Source: CAZQAA01 sp964591255
GTDB taxonomy: Bacteria; Desulfobacterota; DSM-4660; Desulfatiglandales; Desulfatiglandaceae
DNA: 28,875 nucleotides
Direction: 5' to 3'
Assembly (NCBI GenBank): GCA_964591255.1
Contig: CAZQAA010000192.1
Location: forward strand, 1 to 28,875
This document shows, in pieces, positions 22,195-28,875 of the stretch; positions within the stretch are counted from its first letter, which is position 1; the number at the start of each line of letters is the position of its first letter. A program made the position numbers and the translations under genes. The notes under the pieces were generated by a model. The model had not been told where the DNA came from, did not search any database, and saw only the letters and a program-made list of their open reading frames with translations.

Positions 22195-23875
22195 ACTAAC
22201 AGGAGCAAAAATATTATTTCATGCCTTAAAAGAGGAAGGGGTAGAAGTTATATTCGGTTATCCTGGCGGTGCGGTGATTGATATATATGATGAACTTCTA
22301 AAAACGGACATACAACATATATTGGTGCGTCATGAACAGGGGGCCGTCCATGCGGCGGATGGATATGCGCGAGCTTCAGGCAAGGTTGGTGTCTGTCTGG
22401 TCACTTCTGGCCCTGGCGCAACCAATACTGTGACGGGAATTGCCTCGGCCTACATGGATTCTATCCCGCTTGTCGTAATGACAGGACAAGTACCCAGGGT
22501 GCTTATAGGAAATGATGCCTTTCAAGAGGTAGACATAGTCGGGATTACTCGTCCCTGTACAAAACATAACTATCTCGTCACAGATATTGATGATCTTGAA
22601 AGGATCATGAAGGAGGCCTTCCATATTGCAAGGTCGGGGCGTCCCGGGCCTGTCCTTGTGGATCTCCCCAAAGACATAATGAGCCTCTCCACGCGCCATA
22701 AACCGCTAAAAGATGTCAAGCTGAGGTCTTATCAACCCACATACAGACCTAATCTCAATCAGTTGCGTAAGGTGATAAGGTTGATCAAGAAAGCGAAAAA
22801 ACCATTGATCCTTATCGGAGGAGGGGTGGTTATATCAAAGGCCGCTTCTGAGCTAAGAAAGTTTGCAGAAAAGATTCAGATCCCTGTTGCATCTACACTT
22901 ATGGGCCTTGGCGCATTTCCCACCAAGACCAATTTATGGCTTGGTATGATAGGTATGCACGGTACATATCGTGCTAATATGTCATCCGGTGCATGTGATT
23001 TGCTGATTGCAATAGGTGTCCGTTTTGACGATCGTGTAACCGGAAAAGTTGATGCCTTTGCCCCAAATGCCAAGATCGTCCATGTGGACATTGACCCGAC
23101 GTCCATACGTAAGAATGTTCCAGTTTCTGTACCGGTTGTCGGTGATTGTAAGATAACGCTCGGACTTCTAAATAAGTTGCTGGCTGAGGAGGATTTAGGG
23201 GATATCAATGCAGTACGTAAATCATGGTTGGCCCAGATTGAGGAATGGAAGAGTACCAAGCCATTAGCATACGAACAAAAAGATGTGATAAAACCCCAGT
23301 ACGTGATTGAGGTCCTGTATGAACTGTCGGAAGGGAAGGCTATCGTCACTACTGAGGTGGGCCAGAATCAGATGTGGACTGCCCAGTACTATCATTTTGA
23401 TGAGCCCAATCATTTTATAACCTCAGGTGGGTTAGGCTGTATGGGTTTCGGGTTGCCGGCCGCTATTGGCGCACAAGTGGCCCGCCCGGATAAGCTTGTG
23501 GTGGATATAGCAGGTGACGGTAGCATCCAGATGAACATACAGGAGTTGGCTACTGCTGTTCAGAACAAGTTGCCTGTCAAGGTGGTTATCCTTAACAATC
23601 GCTATCTGGGCATGGTTCGTCAGTGGCAAGAACTGTTTTATGGGAAGCGCTACTCCCAAACAAGGATGGAACATGCCCCTGATTTTATTAAACTTGCCGA
23701 AGCCTATGGTGCATTAGGGTTGAGAGCCAGCCGTCCTGAAGAGGTGAGGCCTGTATTGGAAAAAGGACTTTCAGCTCCACAGACTGTTATTATGGATTTT
23801 CACGTTGAACAGGAAGAGCAGGTCTATCCTATGGTCCCTGCGGGGGCCCCGATTACCGAAATGCTTCTTGTATAG
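22190..23875 (+). CDS. ilvB: acetolactate synthase large subunit, with probable AUU start codon
   Basis: A 561-residue TPP enzyme. The first ATG/GTG in frame (GTG at 22274) would remove 28 residues (KLTGAKILFHALKEEGVEV and the GYPGGA loop) that all acetolactate synthases share. The frame is open back to ATT at 22190-22192, exactly where the initiator Met is expected, with a GGAAGGGGGTG purine tract 6-8 nt upstream. From there the length is normal. Glu49 (RHEQGAVHAADGYARA) is the catalytic glutamate, and GDGSIQMN...NNRYLGMVRQWQ binds Mg-TPP. It condenses two pyruvates, or pyruvate and 2-oxobutyrate, for Val/Leu or Ile. The ATT overlaps the leuD stop, so coupled re-initiation is likely. An in-frame ATA at 22211 behind AGGAG is a less likely alternative. 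Confidence 0.93.
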   Translation: MKLTGAKILFHALKEEGVEVIFGYPGGAVIDIYDELLKTDIQHILVRHEQGAVHAADGYARASGKVGVCLVTSGPGATNTVTGIASAYMDSIPLVVMTGQVPRVLIGNDAFQEVDIVGITRPCTKHNYLVTDIDDLERIMKEAFHIARSGRPGPVLVDLPKDIMSLSTRHKPLKDVKLRSYQPTYRPNLNQLRKVIRLIKKAKKPLILIGGGVVISKAASELRKFAEKIQIPVASTLMGLGAFPTKTNLWLGMIGMHGTYRANMSSGACDLLIAIGVRFDDRVTGKVDAFAPNAKIVHVDIDPTSIRKNVPVSVPVVGDCKITLGLLNKLLAEEDLGDINAVRKSWLAQIEEWKSTKPLAYEQKDVIKPQYVIEVLYELSEGKAIVTTEVGQNQMWTAQYYHFDEPNHFITSGGLGCMGFGLPAAIGAQVARPDKLVVDIAGDGSIQMNIQELATAVQNKLPVKVVILNNRYLGMVRQWQELFYGKRYSQTRMEHAPDFIKLAEAYGALGLRASRPEEVRPVLEKGLSAPQTVIMDFHVEQEEQVYPMVPAGAPITEMLLV

Positions 23876-23943
23876 TCTGAAACTGCATACCTGAATTGAA
23901 TATTGCAGGTTTTGGCACATTTTTTAAACAGGTGGTTAAAGAG

Positions 23944-24468
23944 ATGGATGAAACAACAGAAAAACATATTCTTTCATTAATGGTGGAAAATCAGCCGGGA
24001 GTGCTGGCTCGCATTGCTGGACTTTTTACAGGCAGAAACTTCAATATCGAAAGTCTATGCGTTGCTGAAACAACGGACCCTCTTGTTTCACGAATTACAC
24101 TGGTAACACGGGGAGACATGACAATCCTTGAGCAGATCAAAAAACAGCTTAACAAGTTAATCAATGTGATTAAGGTTTTTGATTTTACCGGTACAGCATT
24201 TGTCCGGCGTGATTTGGCCCTTATTAAGGTGCGCGCCAAGCCAGAAAATCGCGCAGAGATACTACGGATGGTGGATATTTTCAGAAGCAGAGTGGTTGAT
24301 GTAGGCACAGAGTGTTACACATTGGAGATAACAGGAGATGAAGAGAAGATTGAGGCCTTTTTGGGTCTTCTAAAACCGATGGGCATAAAGGAAATTGCAA
24401 GGACTGGCGCTATAGCCTTGGCACGTGAAAAACAGAACAATAAAGGAGGCTCTAATGGCAAAAATTGA
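23944..24468 (+). CDS. ilvN: acetolactate synthase small (regulatory) subunit
   Basis: The 174-residue protein opens with an ACT domain, HILSLMVENQPGVLARIAGLF and GRNFNIESLCVAETTDP, which binds the feedback effector valine in the family. A second ACT-like half follows (LALIKVRAKPENRAEILRMVDIF). It joins the large subunit from the gene just upstream. Start: ATG at 23944 with AGGTGG 8 nt before; the frame reaches back to TTG at 23896 but that would add an untypical tail. The C terminus overlaps the start of ilvC by 14 bases. The symbol ilvN or ilvH is a matter of convention. Confidence 0.95.
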   Translation: MDETTEKHILSLMVENQPGVLARIAGLFTGRNFNIESLCVAETTDPLVSRITLVTRGDMTILEQIKKQLNKLINVIKVFDFTGTAFVRRDLALIKVRAKPENRAEILRMVDIFRSRVVDVGTECYTLEITGDEEKIEAFLGLLKPMGIKEIARTGAIALAREKQNNKGGSNGKN

Positions 24469-25513
24469 TTTTGGGGGTGTTGTGGAAGAGGTTATTACTG
24501 CGGAAGAATTTTCCATAAATAAGGCAAGAGAAGTTCTTAAGGATGAGACCATAACCATTCTGGGTTATGGGGTCCAGGGGCCTGCACAGGCTATGAACCT
24601 TAAGGACAACGGTTTTCCCGTCATAATAGGGCAACTCGAAGGAGATTCGTACTGGAACAGGGCTGTTGCCGACGGATTTGTGCCAGGAAAAACGCTTTTT
24701 CCTATTAAAGAGGCAGCGGAACAGGGCACCATTATAATGGAACTTCTTTCCGATGCCGGGCAGGTCGCAACATGGAATGTTGTGAAAGAATGTCTTAACG
24801 AGGGTGATGCGCTTTATTTTTCACACGGTTTTTCTATTGTCTATAAGGACCAAACAGGGGTTATTCCACCTGACAACGTTGATGTGATCTTGGTAGCTCC
24901 AAAGGGGTCTGGTACCAATGTGCGCAGAAATTTTCTGGACGGCAGCGGTATCAATTCCAGTTTTGCAATATATCAGGATTTTACCGGCCGGGCGAGAGAA
25001 AGGACTATTGCCCTTGGTATTGCTATTGGTTCCGGATACCTGTTTCCCACTACCTTTGAAAAAGAGGTATATAGTGATCTTACGGGGGAACGTGGTGTCT
25101 TGATGGGGTGTTTGGCTGGTGTAATGGAGGCCCAATACAACATTCTTAGGGCAAACGGACATTCCCCCAGCGAGGCCTTTAACGAGACGGTTGAAGAGCT
25201 GACTCAGAGCCTGATACGGCTTGTAGGTGAAAACGGCATGGACTGGATGTTTTCAAATTGCAGCACAACAGCTCAAAGAGGGGCATTGGACTGGGCTCCA
25301 AAATTTAGGGCAGCTGTGGCTCCTGTCTTTGAGGAGCTTTATAATCGTGTTAAAAATGGCGAAGAGACTAAAAGGGTGCTGGAAGCCAATAGTGCTCCTG
25401 ATTATATGGAAAAGTTGAGAAAAGAACTTGATGAGATCAAGAATTCTGAAATGTGGAGGGCTGGTGCTGCAGTACGTGCATTGAGGCCGGAAAACAGAAA
25501 CAAAGACAAGTAG
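24455..25513 (+). CDS. ilvC: ketol-acid reductoisomerase (Bacteroidetes/plant-like subgroup)
   Basis: The 352-residue enzyme has the Rossmann loop ILGYGVQGPAQAMNL (GYGxxG at 37-42) for NADPH and the metal-binding helical domain with SDLTGERGVLMGCLAGVMEAQY and ETVEELTQSLIRLVGENGMDWM. It isomerises and reduces acetolactate or acetohydroxybutyrate. GYGVQGPAQ instead of the common GYGSQGHAHA, plus the DWMFSNCSTTAQRGALDWAPKFR stretch, match my memory of the subgroup found in Bacteroidetes and some deltaproteobacteria. AGGAGG is 5 nt before ATG 24455, overlapping the ilvN end. leuB follows after 22 nt. Confidence 0.94.
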   Translation: MAKIDFGGVVEEVITAEEFSINKAREVLKDETITILGYGVQGPAQAMNLKDNGFPVIIGQLEGDSYWNRAVADGFVPGKTLFPIKEAAEQGTIIMELLSDAGQVATWNVVKECLNEGDALYFSHGFSIVYKDQTGVIPPDNVDVILVAPKGSGTNVRRNFLDGSGINSSFAIYQDFTGRARERTIALGIAIGSGYLFPTTFEKEVYSDLTGERGVLMGCLAGVMEAQYNILRANGHSPSEAFNETVEELTQSLIRLVGENGMDWMFSNCSTTAQRGALDWAPKFRAAVAPVFEELYNRVKNGEETKRVLEANSAPDYMEKLRKELDEIKNSEMWRAGAAVRALRPENRNKDK

Positions 25514-25535
25514 AATTTTTTAAAGAGGATATTTT

Positions 25536-26606
25536 ATGTCGGGACGATACAAGATAGCATTAATACCTGGTGATGGAACTGGACCTGAGGTTGTAGCGGA
25601 AGGGGTTAAGGCGCTTAAGGCAGTGTCACGCAAGTTTGGCGTGGAATTTCAATTTAAGGCATTCGATGTTGGTGGTGATCGTTATCTGAAAGATGGCACA
25701 TTGCTTCCTGATACCATATTAGATGAATTACGGACAATGGATGCCATCTTTCTTGGTGCAATCGGTCATCCCGATGTTAAACCAGGAATCCTTGAAACGG
25801 AAATTCTGTTGAGGCTGCGGTTTGAATTGGACCTTTACATCAATTTGAGGCCAGTAATCCTATTTCCTGGTGTGGATAGTCCTTTAAAAGATAAGGGGCC
25901 GGAAGATATAGATTTTGTGGTGATTAGAGAAAACACAGAAGGAATTTATGCCGGGGGCGGTGGTTTTTTGAAAAAGGGGACCCCTGATGAGGTCGCTGTC
26001 CAGGAGTCCATTAACACCAGAAAAGGGGTAGAGCGTTGCATACGCTACGCCTTTGAGTATTGCAGAAGCCGGGCCAGAGAAAAACATCTTACATTGTGCG
26101 CCAAGACCAACGTGTTGACCTATGAGTCAGATTTATGGTTCAGGGTGTTTCAGGAAGTCCATAACGAGTATCCAGATATCAATACCGGCTATCAACACGT
26201 TGATGCACTCTGTATGTGGATGATCAAAGATCCTGAACAATTTGATGTCATTGTCACAGGCAATATGTTTGGAGATATCATCACTGATATTGGGGCCATT
26301 ATTCAGGGTGGACTCGGTGTTGCGGCGGGAGGAAATATAAATCCTGCTGGAACGGCCATGTTTGAACCGATTGGGGGCTCTGCTCCCAAGTATGCCGGAC
26401 AGAACAAAATTAATCCACTGGCCGCAATTTCAGCGGCACAAATGATGCTGGAATATCTTGAAGAAAAAGAGGCCGCCGTTACTTTACAAGGGGCCGTAAA
26501 AAAGGTCCTTAAGGATGATATACAAGGCCTTGGAGCCGGATATATGGGGTACACCACGAGCGAGGTGGGGGACCTGGTGGCCGGCTATATTGAAAATTTA
26601 GGATGA
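25536..26606 (+). CDS. leuB: 3-isopropylmalate dehydrogenase (beta-decarboxylating dehydrogenase family)
   Basis: A 356-residue protein with IALIPGDGTGPEVVAEG, the substrate loop ILLRLRFELDLYINLRPV, IRENTEGIYAGGGG, and the Mg-binding VTGNMFGDIITDIGA followed by GTAMFEPIGGSAPKYAGQ. All are family hallmarks shared by isopropylmalate, isocitrate, tartrate and D-malate dehydrogenases. The operon strongly favours LeuB, and in citramalate-pathway organisms the same enzyme may also oxidise 3-methylmalate (known elsewhere, inferred here). AAAGAGGAT precedes the ATG. The stop overlaps the start of the next gene (ATGA at 26603-26606). Confidence 0.9.
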   Translation: MSGRYKIALIPGDGTGPEVVAEGVKALKAVSRKFGVEFQFKAFDVGGDRYLKDGTLLPDTILDELRTMDAIFLGAIGHPDVKPGILETEILLRLRFELDLYINLRPVILFPGVDSPLKDKGPEDIDFVVIRENTEGIYAGGGGFLKKGTPDEVAVQESINTRKGVERCIRYAFEYCRSRAREKHLTLCAKTNVLTYESDLWFRVFQEVHNEYPDINTGYQHVDALCMWMIKDPEQFDVIVTGNMFGDIITDIGAIIQGGLGVAAGGNINPAGTAMFEPIGGSAPKYAGQNKINPLAAISAAQMMLEYLEEKEAAVTLQGAVKKVLKDDIQGLGAGYMGYTTSEVGDLVAGYIENLG

Positions 26607-27421
26607 ATTCAATTAAGGTAGCCGTTGTCTGCATGCATTCGGAACTGGATGCGCTTGAAAACAATCTTGACAAAATTGAGGCAGATGTTTTTAAGGCAGC
26701 AGATAATCATGCAGATATTGTTTGTTTTCCCGAGCTTTCTGCAACAGGCTACACCCTGAAGGATCCGCTAAGGATATACAGGCGCTCAAATCCGCATAGG
26801 ATAATTGAACGATTGGCCCATATTGCGGTGAAATCACGTTGTATCGTGATGGCCGGTATGATTGAGTTGTCTGATAATGACCGGCCTTTCATTACTCATG
26901 TTATTGCCGGACCCAACGGTCTGATCGGTCAATATCGGAAAACCCACCTTTCCCCCGTAGAAAAGAATATTTATTTGGCAGGGAATAATCTCTCCGTTTA
27001 TTCCTGGAATAATACCCCTTTCGGTATCCAACTTTGCTACGAGGCACATTTTCCGGAAATCAGCACAGTTATGGCCCTCATGGGTGCAGATATTATCTTT
27101 ATTCCCCATGCCTCCCCCAGGGGTGATCCACAGGGTAAACTGAACAGCTGGCTCAGACATCTAAGGGCACGGGCCTTTGATAATGGAGTTTTTATTGTGG
27201 CCTGTAACCAGGTTGGCGAAAACAGGGAAGGGTTTTTATTCCCGGGTGTCGCTGTTGTATTAGGCCCGGATGGCCGGATAATGACGAGCTATGCAGGGAA
27301 GAACGAGAAGATCCTTTTTGTAGAGCTTAAAAGAGAAACACTGGACAGTGTGAGGCAACATCGTATGAAATATTTCCTGCCCCAGAGAAGACCAGATTTG
27401 TATAGAATTGCTTTACGCTGA
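26603..27421 (+). CDS. carbon-nitrogen hydrolase (nitrilase superfamily) coupled to the BCAA operon
   Basis: A 272-residue single-domain nitrilase-superfamily protein. The catalytic triad is clear: Glu44 (CFPELSATGYTLKD), Lys113 (GQYRKTHLSPVEK) and Cys145 (GIQLCYEAHFPE), with LRARAFDNGVFIVACNQVG later. It should hydrolyse a C-N bond of an amide or related small molecule in the cytoplasm; the substrate is not predictable. Its ATG overlaps the leuB stop as ATGA, so it is translated with the operon and is its last gene before the terminator at 27451. The triad segments resemble the glutaminase domain of NadE in this window, but there is no synthetase domain. Confidence 0.88.
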   Translation: MNSIKVAVVCMHSELDALENNLDKIEADVFKAADNHADIVCFPELSATGYTLKDPLRIYRRSNPHRIIERLAHIAVKSRCIVMAGMIELSDNDRPFITHVIAGPNGLIGQYRKTHLSPVEKNIYLAGNNLSVYSWNNTPFGIQLCYEAHFPEISTVMALMGADIIFIPHASPRGDPQGKLNSWLRHLRARAFDNGVFIVACNQVGENREGFLFPGVAVVLGPDGRIMTSYAGKNEKILFVELKRETLDSVRQHRMKYFLPQRRPDLYRIALR

Positions 27422-27450
27422 AATAGCGATAATGATGCATCTCTACAAAT

Positions 27451-27499
27451 AAAAAAAGGCACAATGACCTTTAAAAAGTAAAAAGCCTTTTTGTGCCTT
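27451..27499. terminator. bidirectional terminator between the BCAA operon and dsrC
   Basis: AAGGCACAA (27456-27464) pairs with TTGTGCCTT (27491-27499); an internal AAGG/CCTT-rich loop of 26 nt separates the arms. On the minus strand the hairpin is followed by seven T, ideal for dsrC, whose stop is 42 nt upstream. On the plus strand it ends the operon 34 nt after the last stop, with a weaker tail (TATAATA). Confidence 0.72.
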
Positions 27500-27540
27500 A
27501 TAATACTGGTACGTAGCTAACTATATAAGTAATTATATAA

Positions 27541-27858
27541 TTACACGCATCCCGTGGGTTTGGGTAATCCTGCCATTTTGCACGCCCCTTTGCCGGGTCC
27601 GGATGGAAACAGCTCGTAAATATATTTTAGCTTATAACCCGTTACTTTGGACAGGATCCTGACCATGGGGGCAATCCCATTCTTTTTGTAATACTCTTGA
27701 AGAACCTTGATTACCTTAAAGTGCTCATCGGTTAGCTCCTCGATCCCTTCAGTATGCTTTACATACCTCATCCATGCCTCGTTCCAGTTATTGAAATCGT
27801 CGATGAACCCGTCTTCATCAACATTGAAGGTTTGCCCTTCAAATTCTACTGTCGGCAT
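27541..27858 (-). CDS. dsrC: DsrC, sulfur-carrier partner of dissimilatory sulfite reductase
   Basis: Exactly 105 residues from the ATG at 27858, the usual DsrC length. The C-terminal arm GPGKGACKMAGLPKPTGCV carries both redox cysteines, Cys93 and Cys104, ten residues apart. That pair separates true DsrC from TusE-like relatives with a single cysteine. In sulfate reducers DsrC accepts sulfur from DsrAB as a trisulfide that the membrane DsrMKJOP complex then reduces. AGGAGG sits 9 nt before the ATG; the frame runs further upstream to 27912 but that part is non-coding. It is monocistronic, away from dsrAB, as is common in Desulfobacterota, with its own strong promoter and terminator. Confidence 0.96.
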   Translation of the reverse strand: MPTVEFEGQTFNVDEDGFIDDFNNWNEAWMRYVKHTEGIEELTDEHFKVIKVLQEYYKKNGIAPMVRILSKVTGYKLKYIYELFPSGPGKGACKMAGLPKPTGCV

Positions 27859-27944
27859 AATCCATAACCTCCTTTTTTGAAATATTAATGGCCTTGACTG
27901 TAAAATGACCAATTATTAATTCCGTCATTTTGTTTGAAAGAATT

Positions 27945-27973
27945 CTTATAATTGGATTTTTTTGCAATGTCAA
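27945..27973 (-). promoter_or_regulatory. strong sigma70-type promoter of dsrC
   Basis: On the minus strand, consensus TTGACA (27973-27968), exactly 17 bp, then TATAAG (27950-27945, five of six). The start would be near 27938 with an untranslated leader of about 80 nt. This is among the best promoters in the window, consistent with the high abundance of DsrC in sulfate reducers. Confidence 0.78.
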
Positions 27974-28262
27974 TCCCTCTTTTGTATGAATAAAATTTTT
28001 CTCAGCCTAACAGCAGGACAGCTATGCGACCTTAAGGGCTTTGGAAAAGATACATGGATATAAAAAGGTAAAAGAAAGCCCCTTCCTTTTTCTGGAAGGG
28101 GCCCGTTATTAGGGACCTGACCCTCCGCCTCTCGGCCTTTCCCTGGAACGCAACTTATTTTTCTAACTTATAAATTTTCCAAACAATATTATGCCTCCAA
28201 TAAATTTTGGCACATGCTTTGCTGTTTTTTCACATTTGCCGCAGGCTCTGGTTTCCGGCGTA
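27974..28262. other. intergenic region between dsrC promoter and lpxC
   Basis: No gene is supported here. It holds the lpxC-side hairpin at 28078-28102. On the minus strand just after the lpxC stop a short frame contains CGKC but has no start codon or ribosome-binding site. Confidence 0.5.
28070..28102 (-). terminator. probable terminator of the lpxC transcript
   Basis: GCCCCTTCC (28078-28086) and GGAAGGGGC (28094-28102) form a perfect 9-bp stem with a 7-nt loop. On the minus strand it is followed by TTTCTTTT. It lies about 160 nt after the lpxC stop; on the plus strand there is no T run. Confidence 0.65.
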
Positions 28263-28875
28263 TCAGGCAGGAACCGGATCTTGCAGGCCGATAGTTGGAA
28301 TTTCTATGCTATTTCTTGTAGGTTCCGTTTGGTTTTTAAGGGTAATGGTTTTCCAATGCCTCTTGGAGGTTATAAGCTTCCTCAGCATAAAATGGTTAAG
28401 GGAATGACCCGATCTTTTGACTACAAAGCGGCCGATAATCGGTGCACCCATGACGGCGATATCGCCTATAAAATCAAGAATTTTATGTCTCACAAATTCG
28501 TCTTCAAACCTAAGGCCGTCCTCATTTAGGACCTTGAATTCATCGATTACAATTGCATTGTCAAGGGAGCCCCCTTTAGCAAAACCGTTGTCCTTTAATA
28601 TTTGCACATCCTTTAAAAATCCGAATGTCCTGGCCTTGCTGATATCTCTCGCAAAGGCCCCTGTTGAAAAATTCAATCTGTACTCTTGATTTTTCAACAT
28701 AGGGTGCTGAAAATCAATCATATATGAAATCTGAAATTTTTTAGATGGATATATGGAAATGGAACGGTTTCCATCTTTTATGCTGAATGCCTTTTTAATA
28801 ACGTTAAACCGTTTCTGTCCACCTTGTTCTTTGATACCCCCATCTTTAATCAAAAACAGGAAAGGAGCTGCGCTG
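28263..28875 (-). CDS. lpxC: UDP-3-O-acyl-N-acetylglucosamine deacetylase LpxC (C-terminal part, cut by window edge)
   Basis: 203 residues are visible; the N-terminal third lies beyond 28875 (the frame stays open to the edge, reading SAAPFLFLIKDGG). Family hallmarks follow in order: ARTFGFLKDVQILKDNGF, KGGSLDNAIVID, EGLRFEDEFVRHKILDFIGD with zinc-binding His and Asp, and SGHSLN with the catalytic-site His. LpxC removes the acetyl group in the committed step of lipid A synthesis, showing a lipopolysaccharide-bearing outer membrane. The tail after LNHFMLRKL is about 36 residues long, similar in length to the E. coli tail, so I see no frameshift. Promoter and start are outside the window. Confidence 0.94.
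   Translation of the reverse strand, partial: SAAPFLFLIKDGGIKEQGGQKRFNVIKKAFSIKDGNRSISIYPSKKFQISYMIDFQHPMLKNQEYRLNFSTGAFARDISKARTFGFLKDVQILKDNGFAKGGSLDNAIVIDEFKVLNEDGLRFEDEFVRHKILDFIGDIAVMGAPIIGRFVVKRSGHSLNHFMLRKLITSKRHWKTITLKNQTEPTRNSIEIPTIGLQDPVPA

Noticed and set aside
22274..23875. ilvB starting at GTG 22274.
   Set aside because: This would drop 28 conserved residues including GYPGGA, and no ribosome-binding site precedes the GTG.
28171..28262. Minus-strand fragment downstream of lpxC containing CGKC, like half a zinc ribbon.
   Set aside because: There is no start codon in that frame, it overlaps the lpxC end, and the lpxC tail already has a normal length, so a frameshift is not indicated.

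Overview
The window reads as chromosomal core sequence from a strictly anaerobic, probably sulfate-reducing member of the Desulfobacterota (former Deltaproteobacteria). The main evidence is a stand-alone dsrC with both C-terminal redox cysteines, an HdrD/DsrK-like iron-sulfur selenoprotein, and an acyl-CoA dehydrogenase that strongly recalls the non-decarboxylating glutaryl-CoA dehydrogenase of Desulfococcus. LarB and lpxC (Gram-negative outer membrane) fit the same picture. I see no phage, transposon, integrase or CRISPR sequence.

Layout. Positions 1-541 hold two divergent tRNA genes (Leu-CAA and Ala-GGC) driven from back-to-back promoters whose -35 boxes form one perfect palindrome, followed by terminators. 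Positions 565-3447 hold two divergent genes: a (Fe-S)-binding selenoprotein on the minus strand, with an in-frame UGA at 1171-1173 and a SECIS-like hairpin, and the acyl-CoA dehydrogenase on the plus strand. Positions 3447-5504 are a minus-strand cluster rsmG - HIT protein - panE-like reductase. Positions 5719-7149 carry a class IV aminotransferase and a DUF1178 protein. Positions 7192-9088 carry a divergent pair of small flavodoxin-like proteins and larB. Positions 9121-10485 are a B12-type radical SAM gene on the minus strand. Positions 10777-13920 hold groES, groEL and a UDP-glucuronate 4-epimerase-like gene. Positions 14059-16922 hold glutamine-dependent NAD synthetase (minus) and a secreted TPR protein (plus).

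Positions 17011-27421 are the centrepiece, a long branched-chain amino acid operon: leader peptide and attenuator - cimA - leuA - leuC - leuD - ilvB - ilvN - ilvC - leuB - nitrilase-family gene. It encodes isoleucine synthesis through citramalate (threonine-independent), the leucine-specific branch, and acetolactate synthase plus ketol-acid reductoisomerase. Only dihydroxyacid dehydratase (ilvD) and a transaminase are missing from the cluster. A 37-codon leader rich in Ile, Leu and Val codons precedes a perfect 11-bp terminator hairpin. The last leader codons can pair with the 5' arm of that terminator, giving a complete ribosome-mediated attenuator. ilvB has no ATG, GTG or TTG at the expected place and appears to start at an AUU overlapping the leuD stop codon.

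Positions 27541-28875 return to the minus strand: dsrC with a near-consensus sigma70 promoter, then the C-terminal part of lpxC, cut by the window edge. All assignments come from reading motifs and remembered family signatures; no database search was run.
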